From Kiritimatiellia bacterium (GTDB lineage: Bacteria; Verrucomicrobiota; Kiritimatiellia; UBA8416; JADHWI01), in contig JASLPY010000025.1 in NCBI GenBank assembly GCA_030744755.1, positions 1 to 58,844 on the forward strand: 58,844 bases of DNA, written 5' to 3'. A program made the position numbers and the translations under genes. A model generated the notes under the pieces. That model made no database searches and had not been told where the DNA came from. It saw only the letters and a list, made by a program, of their open reading frames with translations. Position 1 is the first letter of the stretch; each line of letters starts with the position of its first letter. Shown piece after piece: positions 34,855 to 44,320 of this stretch.

Positions 34855-37317
34855 ATGAGATCACTCTACAAGTGGCGATACCCGGCGATGATCATGGCGG
34901 GCACAATGATCTTGCTGCAGGTTGGTTGCAGTGAGCCCCCTCCGCCTGCCAGCGTCGTTGAGGAAGTTGATCCGGATCCGGTCGATTTTGCACGACAGGT
35001 TCTTCCTGTGCTGTCGGAAAACTGTTTCTTCTGCCATGGCCCGGACCGGGCGAGGGTCATGGCCGGGTTGAGCCTGCACACGCGGGAGTACGCAACGGCT
35101 GTATTGCGGTCAGGCGCCACGGCAGTGGTGCCGGGTAACCGCGATCAAAGCGAGATGTGGAAGCGGATTAACGATTCCTCCAACGTAATGCCGCCTGTCA
35201 AGAGCCATAAATCGCTCACGGCTCAGGAAATCGCCTTGTTGGGACGCTGGATTGAAGAAGGGGCCCCGTATGCGAGACACTGGGCTTACCAGCCGCTGGA
35301 GAAAGTCAAGCCACCGCAGGTAAAGAACCAGCGATGGCCCCTAAACGATATCGATCGCTTCGTGCTGAAGCGACTGGAGGATGCCTCTGTTTCACCCTCC
35401 GACCCGGCACCGCGCGCTGTGCTTGCTCGCCGGCTGTATCTTGATCTTGTGGGTGTGCCGCCCACCGTAGAGCAACTGGAGGCGTTCAAAACTGACACCT
35501 CTGCAGGTGCGTACGAGAAGCTTGTCGATCAACTGCTCGTCGATTCCAGGTTTGGAGAAACTCTTGCGGCCTGGTGGTTGGACCTGGTGCGTTACGCTGA
35601 CTCGGTGGGGTATCACGGCGACCAGTCGCGCCCCATGTGGGCTTACCGGAATTGGGTAATCAGGGCGCTGAACGAGAATATGCCCTTTGACGAGTTCTCA
35701 GCCTGGCAGCTCGCGGGTGACCTGATGCCCGGTGCCACGCAGGAACAGATTATAGCTGCAGCTTACAACCGGCTCTATTCCGAAACCGCCGAAGGCGGCG
35801 CGCAGGATGCGGAATACATCGCAATCTACCATGACGACCAGGTTCGCAACCTTAGCGAGGTGTGGCTTGGTGCTTCCATGGGCTGTGCCCGTTGTCACGA
35901 CCACAAATACGACCCGATCACCACGAGGGATTTCTACAACATGGCCGCGTTCTTCGCGGACATGGATGTTCCCATCGTTAGCAACCAGGCGGTGAACCGC
36001 TCTCACTGGGCGCCCTTTGTCCTGGTGCCACAGGACAAGAAGCAAGCCGAGATGATTAAGGCTGTCGAGGAGCGTTATCGTCAGTTGCTTGAAGAGCACC
36101 CTGCCGAAGCCAAGCAGATTGAGATTCTGCACGTAACACGTGACCGTGACCCTCCCGGGGCTGCGAAGGGGAGCTGGCAGAACGAGTTTCGCGAGTTGGT
36201 AAAGAAGCGGATTGCATTGGCGGACACGGTGCCTGCTCTGCCCATCACGCGCACTCGCTCGGAACCGCGAACCGTGCGAGTCCTGCCACGCGGTAACTAC
36301 CTGGATGAATCGGGCGAAATCTGCCTTCCTTCCGTACCGGCTTTTCTCGGCACGTTATCATCTACCGAAACGAATCGCCTGACGCGAATGGACCTTGCCA
36401 AGTGGCTGTTTTCCGACGAGAACCCCAAGACTTCGAGGGTCATTGTTAACCGGCTCTGGGCTCTCTATTTCGGAAAAGGGCTTGCGCGCGATCAACTGGA
36501 CTTCGGCTCACAGGGAGATCTTCCCACTCACCCCTGGCTGCTTGATTTCCTGGCCGGTGAATTTCGAAAAGATTGGGATCTTAAGGCCATGGTCAGGCGG
36601 ATGGTGGTCAGCCGGAGTTATCGGCAGTCTTCATCTCCGAGGCCCGACCTGAGTGGAAAGGATCCGGATAATCTGTTGTTGGCGCGACAGAACTCGTGGC
36701 GCCTTTCTGCCGAACAGCTTAGGGACCAGGCCTTGGCCCTGTCCGGTCTCCTGAAGCCGCAGGTCGGCGCAGCAGCAGTGAAGCCCTACCAGCCAGCCGG
36801 GCACTGGGAGCCGCTCAACTTCCCTGCACGGCGTTACCAGGCGAGTACTGGCGAGGATCTATACAGGCGAACCGTCTACACGTGGGTGCAGAGATCTTTC
36901 CCTAATCCGCTGCTGACGAATTTCGATGCTCCCAACCGCGAAACCTGTCTTGCCGGGCGCACACTGACGAATACGCCAATACAGGCGCTGACAACGCTCA
37001 ACAGCCGGACTTATGTTGAAGCAGCGCGCAACTGGGCGGTCGCCCTGCTTTGCGACGCAAGCGACGATGACGAGCGGCTGACCCGTGCGTTCCTGCAGGC
37101 TCTCGGGCGCAGCCCGGCTGATGGGGAAGCCGCCCGTCTGCAAGCCTTGCTCACCACGATGCGTGGTATTTACAAGGATTCTCCCGGTGACGCCGTGAAA
37201 GCCCTGGCTGTCGGTGCTTCGCCGGTTGACTCCGGCGTGGATTCAATTGACGCGGCGGCCTGGACGCAGGTCTGCAGGGTGATGTTAAACCTGAATGAAA
37301 CGCTGGTTCGCCCATGA
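34855..37317 (+). CDS. Planctomycete-type cytochrome / DUF1549 / DUF1553 protein
   Basis: About 820 residues. Start choice is uncertain: GTG 34825, ATG 34828, 34849 and 34855 are all in frame without a clear ribosome site. I prefer 34855 because it gives a compact signal sequence (MRSLYKWR then a hydrophobic stretch) ending at Cys25, a weak lipobox. A PSCyt1-type heme domain (C57-F-F-C-H61) is followed by DUF1549 (about 150-370: PLNDIDRFVLKRL, LARRLYLDLVGVPPTVEQL, GCARCHDHKYDPI). DUF1553 comes next (about 500-760: LAKWLFSDENPKTSRVIVNR, GDLPTHPWLLDFL). This architecture is characteristic of Planctomycetes and Verrucomicrobia; the molecular role is unknown. Its stop overlaps the start of the DUF1501 gene, its usual partner. 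Confidence 0.85.
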   Translation: MRSLYKWRYPAMIMAGTMILLQVGCSEPPPPASVVEEVDPDPVDFARQVLPVLSENCFFCHGPDRARVMAGLSLHTREYATAVLRSGATAVVPGNRDQSEMWKRINDSSNVMPPVKSHKSLTAQEIALLGRWIEEGAPYARHWAYQPLEKVKPPQVKNQRWPLNDIDRFVLKRLEDASVSPSDPAPRAVLARRLYLDLVGVPPTVEQLEAFKTDTSAGAYEKLVDQLLVDSRFGETLAAWWLDLVRYADSVGYHGDQSRPMWAYRNWVIRALNENMPFDEFSAWQLAGDLMPGATQEQIIAAAYNRLYSETAEGGAQDAEYIAIYHDDQVRNLSEVWLGASMGCARCHDHKYDPITTRDFYNMAAFFADMDVPIVSNQAVNRSHWAPFVLVPQDKKQAEMIKAVEERYRQLLEEHPAEAKQIEILHVTRDRDPPGAAKGSWQNEFRELVKKRIALADTVPALPITRTRSEPRTVRVLPRGNYLDESGEICLPSVPAFLGTLSSTETNRLTRMDLAKWLFSDENPKTSRVIVNRLWALYFGKGLARDQLDFGSQGDLPTHPWLLDFLAGEFRKDWDLKAMVRRMVVSRSYRQSSSPRPDLSGKDPDNLLLARQNSWRLSAEQLRDQALALSGLLKPQVGAAAVKPYQPAGHWEPLNFPARRYQASTGEDLYRRTVYTWVQRSFPNPLLTNFDAPNRETCLAGRTLTNTPIQALTTLNSRTYVEAARNWAVALLCDASDDDERLTRAFLQALGRSPADGEAARLQALLTTMRGIYKDSPGDAVKALAVGASPVDSGVDSIDAAAWTQVCRVMLNLNETLVRP

Positions 37318-38792
37318 AAAACGAATTGCCGGACTTAAGAATGAAACCGCTTGCCCTTACCCCGGGGCAGGCGCATAGCATCCTGCTGCAGCAGACCCGC
37401 CGCAAGTTTCTGACCAGCGCATTCGGATCGCTGGGTTCACTCGCCTTCGGCCTGATGGCCGGTCCGAAGTTACTGGCTGCAACGGGTCCTGCCGGCGCTC
37501 CGCGGGCGTCTGTGCCTGCACCCCACTTCAGGCCCAAGGTCAAACGGGTAATCCATCTTTGCATGGCGGGCGGCCCAAGCCAGTTTGAAACGCTGGAATT
37601 CAAACCGGTTCTTGAGCAGAACAACGGCAAGCCTATGCCGGAGTCTTTCACCAAGGGGCAGCCCATAGCCCAGTTGCAAGGCAAGTCCCTCCGTGTGTTG
37701 GGCCCGCAATTCAAGTTCAACGCGTCCGGACAGAGCGGATTGGAGATATCTGAGGCGCTGCCCTACATTCAGCAGGTCGCCGATGAAATATGCATCATCC
37801 GATCCATGGTTACCGAACAGATCAATCACGACCCTGCCCACACGTTTTTCAATACCGGTTCGCGCGCGGCGGGTTATCCGAGCATGGGCTCGTGGATGCT
37901 GTACGGGTTGGGTTCGATGAACGACAGCCTCCCCGGATTCATCGTGCTTACCAGCGCGGGCGGGGGGCAGGGCCAGCCCATAGCTTCGCGGCAGTGGTCC
38001 AGCGGATTTCTGCCCGGCAAGTACCAGGGAGTAAAACTCAACAGCTTCGGTGAGCCTATTTACTATCTCGACTCGCCCGACGGGGTGTCCAACGAGTGCC
38101 AGAGTGAGGTCGTGCAGGCAATAAACCAGCTCAATGAGGCGCATGCCAACGTGGTGGATCATCCCGACGTTGCCGATCGCATTGCCCAGTACGAGCTGGC
38201 TTTCCGCATGCAGACTTCTGTTCCGGAGTTGACCGACTTCTCAAAAGAAGATCCGAAGACGCTTGAGCTATACGGATGCAAGCCGGGTGACGGGAGTTTC
38301 GCCGGCAATTGCCTGCTTGCAAGGCGGTTGGCTGAGCGGGGTGTGCGGTTCATACAGCTTTACCACAGGGGCTGGGACCATCATGGTGGTGTGAAGAATG
38401 GGGTAAAGAACGTTGCGAGGCTTACGGACCGAGCCACTGCAGCGCTCATTCTTGATTTGAAGCGGCGCGGGATGCTGGATGACACGCTTATTGTTTGGGG
38501 GGGCGAGTTCGGCAGAACCCCGATGGCCCAGGGATCGGGTCGCGACCATCACATAAAGGGCTATTCGCTGTTTCTGTGCGGCGGTGGAGTGAAGAGCGGT
38601 TTCGCCTACGGCAAAACGGACGATTTCGGCTACAACGCCGCGGAGAACCCGGTGCATGTGCGCGACCTGCACGCAACGATTCTTCACCTGCTCGGATTGG
38701 ATCACGAACGCCTGACGTTCAAGCACCAGGGACTGGATGCGAAGTTAACCGGTGTCGAGAAGTCGCAGGTCATCAACGACATCCTTGCCTGA
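37314..38792 (+). CDS. DUF1501 family protein (sulfatase-like fold, Tat signal)
   Basis: 492 residues, overlapping the previous stop by ATGA, so translationally coupled. A twin-arginine-like signal (QQTRRKFLTSAFGSLGSLAFG) precedes the DUF1501 domain (about 75-490). Typical motifs are VIHLCMAGGPSQFETLE, RSMVTEQINHDPAHTFFNTG, LIVWGGEFGRTPMAQGSGRD and HHIKGYSLFLCGGGVKSG. DUF1501 belongs to the alkaline-phosphatase/sulfatase superfamily by fold, but its reaction is not established. The DUF1549/DUF1553 and DUF1501 pair recurs in many PVC genomes, usually with different partners. It converges at close range (13 bases) with the next gene. Confidence 0.88.
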   Translation: MKNELPDLRMKPLALTPGQAHSILLQQTRRKFLTSAFGSLGSLAFGLMAGPKLLAATGPAGAPRASVPAPHFRPKVKRVIHLCMAGGPSQFETLEFKPVLEQNNGKPMPESFTKGQPIAQLQGKSLRVLGPQFKFNASGQSGLEISEALPYIQQVADEICIIRSMVTEQINHDPAHTFFNTGSRAAGYPSMGSWMLYGLGSMNDSLPGFIVLTSAGGGQGQPIASRQWSSGFLPGKYQGVKLNSFGEPIYYLDSPDGVSNECQSEVVQAINQLNEAHANVVDHPDVADRIAQYELAFRMQTSVPELTDFSKEDPKTLELYGCKPGDGSFAGNCLLARRLAERGVRFIQLYHRGWDHHGGVKNGVKNVARLTDRATAALILDLKRRGMLDDTLIVWGGEFGRTPMAQGSGRDHHIKGYSLFLCGGGVKSGFAYGKTDDFGYNAAENPVHVRDLHATILHLLGLDHERLTFKHQGLDAKLTGVEKSQVINDILA

Positions 38793-38805
38793 CCGGTTTG
38801 CACGG

Positions 38806-40212
38806 CTACTTTGGTTGTGGTGCGATAAGGGCAAGATCATCAGTAATGCGCGTACTGGGCAAGTCCTTGCGGAGTTGGTCGATTGCCTTCTCTGATATGC
38901 CGCTGTTCCAGAGATAAAGTTCACGCAGTTGCGTCATCTGTCCCAGGTCTGCAGCGGCTGCATCGTTCAGGCTTGTGTTGCAGAGATTCAGCTTGACCAG
39001 CTTCTCCAGCTCCTTCAGCGCCGGAAGACCGCCGACATCGACTCCTGTTCCGCTGAGATTCAATTCCTCAAGGTTAGCCATACGTGCGACGGTTGTCATT
39101 GCATCGCTCGATATGTTGCAACGGGACAGGTTCAACCAGGCCACTTTCGTGGCCACAGGTTCAAGGTGACCGATAAAGGCGTTGTCCACAGTGCCCGCCT
39201 CAACGCTGCAGTCAACATGAAGCGCATCATCATGTTCCCCCAGCGTCTGCACAAAGACCCGCTGCGACCGCAGCGAAGCGATTGCCTGCATAACGGATTT
39301 TGGGGGGGGAGTGTCGCGCTGCAGGACATCCGTGGGATCTGTCGCCGCTTCCGGTTGCCTGCGGAACTGCAGGGGCACGCTGGGGTCGGTGGTGGGAAGT
39401 TCGAACGATGCGCCTGCTTCAATCCACCACTCCAGCAGAAGCTTCTCCGCGTCTGTAAGTTGCGGCTTGCCGTTGGGAGGCATGTGGTGCTCGTCCTCAG
39501 GAGGCAGATTGATGTAACGCGTAAGCAGCGGTTTCGCGTTGTTGACTGAGCTGACAGGGGAGCCGGACTTGCCTCCGGTCTGAATGGCCTCCGGTGTATG
39601 CAGGGCAAGCCCGTTCAACTTCTTCTCTACTCCATGGCAGTTGAGGCATCGCGAGGATAGAACCGGCTTTACCAGCCTGTTGTAAACGGTGGCTACGGAA
39701 GAGGTGGGTCGACCGGACTCATCTTCAACGGATCCCAGTATCGGCTGAAGCCAAGCGGGGGCGTGCTCCGAGAGGAATGCCGAGCCGTGAGTAATCACTG
39801 CACCGCGATGGCTGGTCATTGTCATCAACCCAAGGGACAACAAGAGCATCAGAAAACGCGGGATTGCCCGCCCGGCCCCGCGTGCCTTTCCTGTGCCCGG
39901 CAAAACGGCAAGGAGAGTTGTCATGGCGGCAGCGATTGTGAACAGCAATGCGAACCTGAAATGAGAATCAAGAACAGTACCTGCATACGCTTCGTCGCGG
40001 CTAAGCAGGTATCCGGTAGCCGCGGTAGCACAGGCAGACAGGGCCGCGGCAACGTAAAGCAGTTTGAGACAAGGGTGAGAAGACCGGGGTGACGATTCTC
40101 GCATGAACCAACTTTGGATCTCCAGCAGTAGCACGGCTGTGAAGAGCCCGATGGGTAGATGGAGGATCAAGGGATGAAGGCGTCCTAAGAAACTAATCCA
40201 GTGTGTGTTCAT
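38806..40212 (-). CDS. Membrane DUF2231-like / cytochrome c / leucine-rich-repeat protein
   Basis: 468 residues. The N-terminal 140 residues contain four to five membrane helices beginning LHPLILHLPIGLFTAVLLLE, typical of the DUF2231 membrane domain. A single heme site, C189-L-N-C-H193 (VYNRLVKPVLSSRCLNCH), belongs to a planctomycete-type cytochrome domain (MPPNGKPQLTDAEKLLLEWW). The C-terminal 150 residues form leucine-rich repeats (LEELNLSGTGVDVGGLPAL, LVKLNLCNTSLNDAAAADLG). This three-part layout is frequent beside the DUF1549 and DUF1501 genes. It probably sits in the inner membrane with the heme outside. Only four bases separate it from the stop of the upstream SUMF1-PQQ gene, so the two share a transcript. 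Confidence 0.82.
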   Translation of the reverse strand: MNTHWISFLGRLHPLILHLPIGLFTAVLLLEIQSWFMRESSPRSSHPCLKLLYVAAALSACATAATGYLLSRDEAYAGTVLDSHFRFALLFTIAAAMTTLLAVLPGTGKARGAGRAIPRFLMLLLSLGLMTMTSHRGAVITHGSAFLSEHAPAWLQPILGSVEDESGRPTSSVATVYNRLVKPVLSSRCLNCHGVEKKLNGLALHTPEAIQTGGKSGSPVSSVNNAKPLLTRYINLPPEDEHHMPPNGKPQLTDAEKLLLEWWIEAGASFELPTTDPSVPLQFRRQPEAATDPTDVLQRDTPPPKSVMQAIASLRSQRVFVQTLGEHDDALHVDCSVEAGTVDNAFIGHLEPVATKVAWLNLSRCNISSDAMTTVARMANLEELNLSGTGVDVGGLPALKELEKLVKLNLCNTSLNDAAAADLGQMTQLRELYLWNSGISEKAIDQLRKDLPSTRITDDLALIAPQPK

Positions 40213-40216
40213 GACT

Positions 40217-42400
40217 CTATCGCAAAGAGAGGCAGTTTATCGAGTTCTGGTTGCGAATGTAAAGATTATCCTCGACGAGTGCGGGATGCGACCACACTTC
40301 CGTCTTGTCGTCATCAAAGACACGCAGCCTGCCTGCCGGCCTGTATTCTTTCCGGTCGGCACGGACAAGGATGAGTTCACCGTCGATGGTAACGATCATC
40401 ACATGGCCGTTCCCTGCGATCAGCGACGTGTACGCATAGAAGGCCATGTCTTTCTGTTTCCAGAGTAGCTGGAGGCTCTTTGCGTCGAGGCAGTAGAGAT
40501 ACGAGTTGTGAGCGCCAAACACCATGCCGTTGTAAGCGACCGGTGTGATCATGTCCGGGGCCAGGTCGTCGAAGCGGCGTTGGGCCTTCTCTTGAATCCG
40601 GACGGGTCCCCTGTAGCCCTTGCCGCTGAACCCATACAAGCGCGTCGAATTGTTTTCGGTGGCAACCAGGAGCTTCTCACCGATGGCAATCGGTGTGGGC
40701 ACATTGAAGTCGCCCTCATTGTCCGGGACGATTCTCCAGACACGTTTGCCAGTGGAGGCATCCCAGCCACCAAGCGAATCTGAATCGTAGGTGATCACTT
40801 GTCGCTGTCCCTGGAAATTGTTGAGGATTGGCGCTGCATAGGCCGCTCCGCCACCTGGTGACTTCCAGATGACGTCGCCGGTCTTGCGGTCCAGCGCGAC
40901 GATGGAAGCTTCCTTCGCCCCCGGGTTAACGATCAGCTTGTCATCGACGACCAGGGGAGTTGCCGTCATACCCCATGCAGGGAGTGCACTGTCGAAGTCC
41001 TTGATGAGATGCTTCTTCCAGATAACCTGGCCGGTTTCCGGGTTGACGCAGTTGAAGTGCCCGAAGGCTCCCAGCAGATAGGCCATTCCATCGTGGATAA
41101 CAGGAGTAGCCCGTGGCGAATTGGAGTAGTCCATGTCGCCTTCGGCTGCGTATTTCAAGGTCCAAAGCTCCTTGCCGGTATCGGCGTCGAGGCATCGCCA
41201 GATGTCGTTCCTCTCATCGGCGGATTTGTCGGCGAACATGACGCGGCCATCGGCCACGGCAACACCCGAATGACCTGGACCAGTCGTCTTCATGGTCCAA
41301 AGGAACTTCACTTTCTTCGGGAGGCCGGTTGGGACGTGGTGACTGATCCCATCGCGTGCGGGGCCACGCCAGTCGGGCCAGTCTGCCCTATTGGCGGTCG
41401 AGCAAGGTGGGAGTCTTCGCTCTGAATCGCTTTCGATCACGATCCGGAACCCGATAATCGCGTCGCAATAGGAACCACGCAAGTCGCATGGCAGTCGTCC
41501 TGCCGAGCGGCACCTTGGAGGACTGCTCATCCAGGATCCCCCGCGGGTCACACGCTGTGAACCTTTGGGCGGACCGGGAGGGTCGATGTCCGGAGCGTTC
41601 TTGTAGTAGTTCTTGTCATACCAGTCGGCGGTCCATTCCCACACATTACCGGTCATGTCGTGAAGCCCGAAATCGTTTGCCCGGTAGGCGCCGGCGGGTG
41701 AAGTGAAGACATATCCGTCGGCCCAGGAGAAGGATCGCCATCCGCGGAATTTCTGGCGGGCTGTTTCGTCCGAGGCATTTGCCCAGCCCTTGCCGTCTTC
41801 CCATGCGTCGCCCCAGGGGAAGAGGGTTGAGGTGCCCGCACGGGCGGCATATTCCCACTGGGCCTCGGTCGGGAGCAGGACGTTGCGTCCTGTCTTCTTG
41901 TTCAGCCAGAGACAAAAGGCAATGGCATCATCGAAACTTGCGCAGATGACCGGGTGTTCATCGGTTTGTTCGAACCCGGTCTTTTTCCACGATGCACCGT
42001 CGATCTTGTCCCAGCTGTTCCGTTGCCATGCAAACGCCCATCCTTCACGCTCGGCCTGGGTCAGGTAACCGGTTGCCTTGACGAATGCTGCGAACTGGCC
42101 GCGGGTGACCTCGTGGATGCCCATGAAGAAGTCGCGACTGATTGTGACTTCGCGTTGCGGTTTTTCGCGGTCGTCTATCATGCGGACGCGATGGGCTGGA
42201 TCCGTTCCCATGAGAAACTTGCCCGCCGGGATCTTAACAAGCCTCATCGTGACATCGTTGCCGAGGTCGAGATCGAGATGTTCCAGATCGGTGCCACCCT
42301 TTTGGTCCGCCGGTGCTTTCTCCCTATCGGCGGCAAAAGATGCCGATCCCGTGAGCAAGTAGCAGGCAATGAGGAACAAGCTTTGCAGGGAACGGGTCAT
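40217..42400 (-). CDS. Exported SUMF1-like / PQQ-propeller fusion protein
   Basis: 727 residues from ATG 42400 (gaaagg six bases upstream). The open frame extends to 42646, but that extra part only reads through a palindromic repeat. A signal peptide (SLQSLFLIACYLLTGSASFA) is followed by a formylglycine-generating-enzyme-superfamily domain (about 51-322: VKIPAGKFLMG, LPTEAQWEYAARAG, DMTGNVWEWTADWYD, RVTRGGSW). A PQQ-like propeller (about 340-727) begins WPDWRGPARDG. In true formylglycine-generating enzyme, two cysteines follow RGGS at +3 and +8 and bind copper. Here +3 is Ser292 and only Cys297 (+8) is present. I therefore infer a non-FGE SUMF1 protein, probably substrate- or sugar-binding, and not the sulfatase activator. 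It shares a transcript with the downstream membrane cytochrome gene. Confidence 0.82.
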   Translation of the reverse strand: MTRSLQSLFLIACYLLTGSASFAADREKAPADQKGGTDLEHLDLDLGNDVTMRLVKIPAGKFLMGTDPAHRVRMIDDREKPQREVTISRDFFMGIHEVTRGQFAAFVKATGYLTQAEREGWAFAWQRNSWDKIDGASWKKTGFEQTDEHPVICASFDDAIAFCLWLNKKTGRNVLLPTEAQWEYAARAGTSTLFPWGDAWEDGKGWANASDETARQKFRGWRSFSWADGYVFTSPAGAYRANDFGLHDMTGNVWEWTADWYDKNYYKNAPDIDPPGPPKGSQRVTRGGSWMSSPPRCRSAGRLPCDLRGSYCDAIIGFRIVIESDSERRLPPCSTANRADWPDWRGPARDGISHHVPTGLPKKVKFLWTMKTTGPGHSGVAVADGRVMFADKSADERNDIWRCLDADTGKELWTLKYAAEGDMDYSNSPRATPVIHDGMAYLLGAFGHFNCVNPETGQVIWKKHLIKDFDSALPAWGMTATPLVVDDKLIVNPGAKEASIVALDRKTGDVIWKSPGGGAAYAAPILNNFQGQRQVITYDSDSLGGWDASTGKRVWRIVPDNEGDFNVPTPIAIGEKLLVATENNSTRLYGFSGKGYRGPVRIQEKAQRRFDDLAPDMITPVAYNGMVFGAHNSYLYCLDAKSLQLLWKQKDMAFYAYTSLIAGNGHVMIVTIDGELILVRADRKEYRPAGRLRVFDDDKTEVWSHPALVEDNLYIRNQNSINCLSLR

Positions 42401-42416
42401 TAACAGCCTTTCGTGC

Positions 42417-42488
42417 GGTCGCCGAGGACGGCGCTCCTCCAGGTGAAAGGGACGTCCTTCGGCGGGAGGGGCACCGGCCTCTGTGCCC
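42417..42488. repeat. Palindromic repeat family B, full but diverged copy
   Basis: ggtcgccgaggacggcgctcc and gaggggcaccggcctctgtgcc flank a ggtgaaagggacgtcc centre. It lies in the 380-base divergent gap between the SUMF1-PQQ and MFS genes; nothing else gene-like is in that gap. Confidence 0.65.
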
Positions 42489-42780
42489 GAAAGATCGTGA
42501 AAGGTCGTAGAATTGCCGCTGCCAAATGCCTCACCGTTGCCTCCTTGGTGTGGAGTTACTGCGCATTGGTCTACTCTAGCATCACGAACAGCAACGTGAA
42601 AACCCCTGAAATGAGTGTTCCTGCTTGCCAATCCGGTCACTGCCACTTAGGATACGAATCGATAACGTGAGAGTTTTGGTGCGGCCGCGATCGTAAACGG
42701 TAATGCAAAGGGTTCCTTTGCTGAACTCCCACGTTAGTCTCGGTCGCCCAGTAGCGAAGTCACCCGGGGGAGCAGATCTT

Positions 42781-44061
42781 ATGGATCAGAACGTGTGGAC
42801 TGTCGTGGTAGGGTTGAGCGGTTCGTTCGGGCTGGGGATGTGTTTTGCGACACTCGGCTCGATCGCAGTCAAGCTGATGCCGCGTCTGGAGATGGACGAG
42901 GCGAAGTTTGGTTCGTTAATCAGTACCTTCATGTTCTCCTGCCTTATCGCTTCCCTGGCGGTTGGTACGGGCATGGACATGCTGGGCTACAAGACGGTTG
43001 CCATCCTTGGGTTTGTTGCAGCGGGCGCAAGTATCTTTCTTCTCGCAAGAGCCAAGTCGATCAACGTTGTGATGGTGGCCGGCATTCTACTTGGTGTCGG
43101 TGCCATGGCCTGCAACACGACAGGCAACGTGCTGGGGACTGGTGTTGTGGCCGAGATGCTGAAAGGCGATTTTGCGGCAGCGAACAACCTTGTGAATGTC
43201 TGTTTCGGCCTGGGGCTTTTTCTGACGCCGTTCCTTGTTAGTTTCCTGTTCCAGAAAGTCTCATACGAGAAGGCCGTGTCTGCACTGGGTATCGTGGTGC
43301 TGATTCCTACAGTTTTTGCTGTTCTCGCCAAGTATCCGAAAGCCGCGGGCTTCAGTTTGGGTGAAGCGTTCGGTCTTCTCAAGGAGCCGGTCACGATAGT
43401 CGCGGCCCTCGTTCTATTCTGCTACATAGCTCTAGAGGCAAGCTTCACAAACTGGCTTGCACCTTTCGGCAAAGAAGTGATTAAGAAAGAGAAGCCGGAC
43501 ATGGACGGCGAAAAGGTAGACGCTTCTGCTGCCCGTTTGCTTTCAGCGTTCGCGATTGCGATGATGGTTGGCCGGCTGATTACCGGTATCTCCGGAATCA
43601 CTGCCGTCGGCAGTTGGCTGATTGTCGGTTCGGCTGTCCTCGCAGCCATTGTGATCTTCATCATGATGGGCGTGTCTAAGGGCGGTGCGGCCTTTGCGCT
43701 TGCAGCAGCCTCAGGCCTCGTCTTCGCACCCGCGTTCCCTACGACGGTCGGTGTGACGTTCGGCAAGTTCGGTGGCGGCAGCGGGAGTCTTTTCGGCATC
43801 ATTTTTGCCGTCGGCCTTGCCGGTGCCGTGATCGTTCCGAAGGCCATGGGTAACATGGCCAAAGGTGCGACCGTGCAGAAATCGCTCAAGCTCCTGTTTC
43901 CGGCGGTGGTAGGCCTCGCCATTCTCGCCGCGGCGCTCAACTACGTGAAGGGTCCAGCGGAACGTGAAGCCCCGGCAGAGGCTGCTGAAGAGGCGGTAGC
44001 GGAAGCCGTTGAAGAGGCTCCCGAGCTCCCCGAGACTCCTGATCTCCCGACAACTGAGTAG
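42781..44061 (+). CDS. MFS transporter, sugar-permease-like
   Basis: 426 residues from ATG 42781, with gggggag eight bases upstream; the longer frame from 42703 lacks a ribosome site and would add a polar extension. About twelve membrane helices can be counted, in two halves separated by the loop KEVIKKEKPDMDGEKVDAS. The helix 2-3 loop GTGMDMLGYKTV corresponds to the family's G-x-x-x-D-x-x-G signature. The N-terminal half, with GLGLFLTPFLVSFLF, is closest in style to fucose/glucose permeases of the FucP type, but the substrate is not readable. The last 35 residues are an Ala/Glu/Pro-rich acidic tail. The gene stands alone between the SUMF1-PQQ unit and a convergent HzsA-related gene; it could import the sugars handled by this locus. 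Confidence 0.85.
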   Translation: MDQNVWTVVVGLSGSFGLGMCFATLGSIAVKLMPRLEMDEAKFGSLISTFMFSCLIASLAVGTGMDMLGYKTVAILGFVAAGASIFLLARAKSINVVMVAGILLGVGAMACNTTGNVLGTGVVAEMLKGDFAAANNLVNVCFGLGLFLTPFLVSFLFQKVSYEKAVSALGIVVLIPTVFAVLAKYPKAAGFSLGEAFGLLKEPVTIVAALVLFCYIALEASFTNWLAPFGKEVIKKEKPDMDGEKVDASAARLLSAFAIAMMVGRLITGISGITAVGSWLIVGSAVLAAIVIFIMMGVSKGGAAFALAAASGLVFAPAFPTTVGVTFGKFGGGSGSLFGIIFAVGLAGAVIVPKAMGNMAKGATVQKSLKLLFPAVVGLAILAAALNYVKGPAEREAPAEAAEEAVAEAVEEAPELPETPDLPTTE

Positions 44062-44203
44062 GTTCTTGAAACAGCAGTGTTTTCACTTGGACCGGTGAGG
44101 TATATGCCCGCCGGTCTCGGTGGGTAACAGCGCTACTGGATACCGGAGCAGGGATGCTCCGGTTACTTTGGGAATGGGCCAAGCTGTCGCGATGCTTGTG
44201 CTC

Positions 44204-44275
44204 GGTCGCCGAGGCCGGCGACCCTCCCGGTCCAATGCACGTCCAGCGGCGGGAGGGGCAGCGGCCTCGCTGCCC
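44204..44275. repeat. Palindromic repeat family B, full copy
   Basis: ggtcgccgaggccggcgacc then ctcccgg ... cggcgggagg and ggcagcggcctcgctgcc. It lies between the convergent MFS and HzsA-related genes. The second palindrome carries paired changes (ggcagc/gctgcc) relative to the copy at 29937 (ggcacc/ggtgcc), which keep the stem paired. Confidence 0.75.
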
Positions 44276-44320
44276 GTTGTAGCTGTGGGCCACAGTCGGT
44301 GCTGCTGCGTTCTCCGTTTC

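Noticed and set aside
40217..42400. True sulfatase-activating formylglycine-generating enzyme
   Set aside because: The first of the two active-site cysteines is Ser292; SUMF1-superfamily binding protein is the safer reading.
42403..42646. N-terminal extension of the SUMF1-PQQ protein
   Set aside because: The extra codons read through the palindromic repeat at 42417-42488; a ribosome site and signal peptide support the ATG at 42400.
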